A stretch of 64,000 nucleotides of DNA from Sisyra terminalis (taxonomy: Eukaryota > Arthropoda > Insecta > Neuroptera > Sisyridae): assembly GCA_958496175.1 (NCBI GenBank), contig OY292279.1, positions 7,626,001 to 7,690,000 of the forward strand. Direction: 5' to 3'. The notes beneath the pieces were generated by a model that saw nothing but the letters and a program-made list of their open reading frames with translations, was not told where the DNA came from and searched no databases. Below, piece by piece: positions 60,721 through 64,000 of this stretch. Positions within the stretch are counted from its first letter, which is position 1. Each line of letters begins with the position of its first letter. Both the position numbers and the translations under genes were made by a program.

Positions 60721-61375
60721 TATGAATGGTTTGTCTTCCTGATAAATTTTTGTCAATTTAAAAGTTACCTTAAAGGAAGAGTAAAATAATCCAGGAATAA
60801 AAATACCAGCCCTTCGATATAAAATGTATAAAATATATTCAACAATTTCAAAAATTTTTCTCATGAATACAGAGTTATCAGATTAGTTTTTGTTTTGGTT
60901 TATGTAGCTTAAATATAATTTTTTTATGAAAATGGAAAAAAAAAATGTCTTCCAATAGTTTATTTTCGCATTTTTTTATTATAATCTACAAAATCAAATC
61001 TAGTTATTCACGTGTAGAGGTATTTAATTGAAATTGGATTTCTGGAACCGGGAATGATTCCAATACACTGATGATAGGTAATACGGGAATACGATTTCCG
61101 TTTTCATTGCATCCGTCATCAATACCTTGTCTGTGCCGAAACCTGTCTATTTGTATGTATTTTATATGACGAATATCTCTCATTCTCGTCACACTTACAT
61201 TGCCATATCGACAATTTCAATGTTCACGCGTTCCATTGAGAAATTTCCTATAGGAATTCAGAGTAGTGATATGGAGAAGTAGAGAATCGGGAGTGATACA
61301 TGTGCGCGAGAGGAATGGTGTGGGAGTTTAACAGCCCTTTGATTGAATAACATTTACTTCCAGTGGGATGATTTT
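60721..61375. other. Intergenic, less AT-rich, no gene recognised
   Basis: This stretch is more complex than its surroundings and contains a 62-codon minus-strand frame (61004-61192) without known motifs. No splice or start support was found. Confidence 0.35.
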
Positions 61376-61383
61376 CAGCGATA

Positions 61384-61490
61384 GAGAGAGAGAGAGGCTT
61401 TAGCTAATATGAACTCGTAGCACTCTAACAACCGAATAAACAGACGAGCTATATAAACAGATACAAATACATACATACATACATACAACT
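61384..61490. repeat. GA and CATA simple repeats
   Basis: A gagagagagagag run at about 61384-61396 and a catacatacatacatac run at about 61470-61486. The GA run resembles GAGA-factor sites, but there is no gene nearby to link it to. Confidence 0.8.
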
Positions 61491-61559
61491 GACAAACATA
61501 TAAACAGATAGAAAGACCGACAAGGACTCATGGACATTGGGACAGCGATGCTTGTGTTT

Positions 61560-62440
61560 ATTACATACATACATTTGATTTGGTGGAATTATTTGCATTG
61601 ACTATTATTAATTTCATTTTAGCTTCACGTTTATTATTAAATATTTGCATTCAAAAATATATAAAGAAAAATTATTGCAACCAATTCAATTTCGGGAAAA
61701 TCATCGTTTTCATTTTATGATTACCGAGAAAAATATTCATTACTAAAATATCATAAATAATGTTTAATTTTCAAACTAACAGATGTGGGACTAAAAAATC
61801 AATAATTTTTTAATCAGAATATGATATTATTTGATAATGAGAAAAAAATCGGTAACATGGTTCTCCCATAAAAGTTTCATTCTTCATTTTCCAGATTCTT
61901 AAATTATAAGGTTCAAGATACTTTACTGATACTTTTACTTGTACTTTACAAGATACTTTACTTTACACGTAAAAATTTCCAGCTTATTGTTAACTTTTAC
62001 TAAAAACGTGATTCGGGTTTTTTTAAGAATTGCCATATATTTTTTCCCAACTCCAATAAACAACGACAATATCGTAAACTTATCTCTATCCTGGATCAGG
62101 ATCTACAGACTCTGCTTGGATGGTTTATGCACGGTACATCACAATTAAAATAAAAAACAAATTGTAAACAAAAGTTTTTTTTATTTGTAACAAATAGATA
62201 TACAGAAATGGACAATATAGATTAATAAGGAGAATTAAATGCTCCACAAAAAAGGTCTTTTAACGATTGAACTAATAGAGATTTATCTTTGGAAATAGTA
62301 CCAGTGGTTCTCTGAACAAAAATTGTAAATGAAGAATTATTTTTCATTATCTTAAACACCAAAGTGTTTGACATCTTTCACATAATTCTTGAGAAAAAAA
62401 TTAATTTTATATAACCACCTTTCCCATGAATCTTCTTCCA
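61560..62440. other. Intergenic, no gene recognised
   Basis: AT-rich sequence, with an imperfect repeat of actttac words near 61918-61965. No gene. Confidence 0.4.
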
Positions 62441-62444
62441 TGTC

Positions 62445-63257
62445 TATTAGACTGGGCCAAAAAACATCGACTATTTTTTTTTTTGAAAAGTATACTGAAT
62501 ATATTCTTCAAGGTGACAAAAAAAATATCGGGAAGGTTTGAGCCCTTAATATTAATATTAAGAGGTCTATCATCTTTAATTTCGATTTTTTATTTGTGCT
62601 TTCATTTTTGCGTCAATGCTGTCAAACTATCAGGGTAAAAAATTCATCTGCACATATATTTATAGAAAATTAAATTCTCTACAAAAAACATCTTTTTAAA
62701 AAATTTTGCCAGACACACCGTTTCCGTAAAATCAAGCTTTATACATTGATATAAATTTTAGATTAATCTTCTTTATTTTGAAATTTTTTAACTAACGAAC
62801 AAATAAATATATAGAAATGAACAATATAGATTCTTGAAGGAAATTTAATGCTCTACGAAAAAGGTCTCTTAACGTTAAATAAATCACTTTTTCAAAAGTT
62901 ATTCACAATTAAAATTGAAGGAAAAATTAAATTATTGTTTTTATGTAAAAACGTAAGGAGATATACTTTGTAGAACATTAAATTCCCTTTAAGAATCTAT
63001 ATAGTTCAGTTCTATATGTTTATTTATTCGTTAGTTACAAAATTCCAAAATAAATAAGATATATCTAAAAATTATATCAATATTTAAAGCTTGATTATTC
63101 GGAAACGGCGTTTCTGGGAAATTTTTTTAGAGAGACGTTTTTTGTAGGGAATTCAATTTTCTATAAATATATGTGAAGATGATTTTTTTTATTTTGATAG
63201 TTTGACAGCATTATCGCAAAAATGAAAGCACAAATAAAAAATCGAAATTAAAGATGA
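62445..63257. repeat. Inverted-repeat element of the ttagactgg family
   Basis: The left end reads attagactgggccaaaaa. Arms match, with tgtgctttcatttttgcg near 62594 and its complement near 63210, and ttcatctgcacatat with a complement near 63170. It carries the ttaatattaatattaagaggt word shared with 445-1467 and 4612-5910. The right terminus is truncated at agatgatag, before the missing ttagact end. Confidence 0.82.
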
Positions 63258-63409
63258 TAGCCAAATTTGGAACATACCAAAATAAAACTTCCAAACTTCT
63301 GGATGATATAAGATTACTTGAAAACCAAATTTAGTTTTGATAGTTATGCCTTGGAAGACCAAGATAAGTCAAAGAGACGATTGGCAGAAAAAAAATATAT
63401 TCGGTGAGC

Positions 63410-63880
63410 ATAGTTAGCATAGTTCACTGACGAATTAAAGACAAATGATGGGATAGGCGTTAGAATATGGGGAGCAAATCCCAGAAAACGAATTTTTGTA
63501 GGTCTGGGGAAAATGTCCACATCATTCCAAGCATAAGTCTTCACTATAATCATTAGCCTACAAGAAAACATGAGCAGAAAATATCACAAAAAAACGATAA
63601 CAATCATCCAAGATAGTCAAGCCTCAATTAAAGGGATCAAATTTTACCAGAAAAACCCTTAGATAGTCTGGAAATACAAAACACTTCTCATCCAGTTAGT
63701 GATATCTAACTAGGAAGCTTTAGTTTGAGTGCCAGGTACTCTGGATTCGAAGATAACAAGGAAGCAGATGAATTTGCGAAGGGAAATTCAAGAATATAAT
63801 TTGTGGGACCAGAATCGGCTGCAGGACTACCTATATGTACAATACAGAATCGAAGTTTGAGCTTTCAATGGGACGCCTAC
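63410..63880 (+). pseudogene. Decayed RNase H domain of a non-LTR retrotransposon
   Basis: Plus-strand reading starts at FTDELKTNDGIG (63422), a near match to the usual FTDGSKT motif with the first catalytic Asp. The catalytic Glu that normally follows QA is a TAA stop. The second Asp block is kept as QDSQA (63620). After two more stops and a frame change, the PG..G/ADEFA region near 63735-63780 fits the C-terminal RNase H motif. It reads up to about 63880. This is the RNase H end of a retrotransposon ORF2, broken by at least three stops. Confidence 0.75.
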
Positions 63881-64000
63881 CTTCTCTTTATCCCATAATT
63901 TCCAGTGTCTTTATTCCAGTGTCTTATTTCTTAGTCTTATTTCATAGTCTTATTTCATATAAATGTCTTATTTCATTCATAGTTTTATTTATTAGCCTTA

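Noticed and set aside
1..64000. tRNA, rRNA, CRISPR or bacterial operon features
   Set aside because: I saw no tRNA-like cloverleaf, spacer array or Shine-Dalgarno-led operon; the intron-bearing genes show the sequence is eukaryotic.

Overview
The window looks like one piece of a very AT-rich insect nuclear genome. Evidence: canonical GT-AG introns of 46-65 bp beside repeat-filled ones, insect-type membrane UDP-glycosyltransferases, Jockey-like non-LTR retrotransposon debris, and many foldback or MITE-like DNA elements. The order is not certain. The glycosyltransferases resemble those of holometabolous insects (beetle or fly type), but I could not run a search.

The only intact protein genes I can support are eight UDP-glycosyltransferases (UGTs) in one tandem cluster, 25115-54950. 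Genes 1 and 2 are on the plus strand; genes 3 to 8 are head-to-tail on the minus strand. All eight could be spliced by hand into complete frames of 515-529 residues, each with a signal peptide, an N-terminal catalytic His in an SH motif, the C-terminal sugar-nucleotide signature and one C-terminal membrane anchor with a short lysine-rich tail. The ancestral layout appears to be four exons with introns in phases 1, 1 and 2. Gene 1 lacks intron 1; genes 2 and 8 lack intron 2. The 220-bp exon 3 is invariant in length. Genes 5, 6 and 7 are the youngest duplicates and look mosaic. Genes 2 and 3 converge with only 22 bp between stop codons. Gene 1 is odd: its signature has Asn for His and His for Gln, so its catalysis is doubtful.

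Layout. 1-25100: no protein gene, but layered repeats: a 1.0 kb inverted repeat (445-1467), a nested inverted-repeat element (4545-6016), decayed retrotransposon ORFs (7065-8365, 8625-9180, 19120-19465), a CG-richer island (10780-11110), a retroposed insertion inside another repeat with an 11-bp target duplication (11849-13420), MITE-like elements (15868-16783, 18697-18952) and a local duplication (21574-24420) whose second copy carries a TTAA-flanked element. 25115-54950: UGT cluster, with intron 2 of genes 1, 5 and 7 enlarged by insertions. 55000-64000: no intact gene; a 1.0 kb inverted-repeat element, a Tc1/mariner relic, a tandem array of about 460-bp units, simple repeats, another inverted repeat and a decayed RNase H domain.

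Together the UGTs would form a detoxification or small-molecule conjugation array: endoplasmic reticulum enzymes that move a sugar from a UDP-sugar to lipophilic substrates. Their N-terminal acceptor-binding halves diverge while the donor-binding halves stay similar. Several repeats carry a motif resembling the hammerhead ribozyme core, the most unusual non-protein signal I found.
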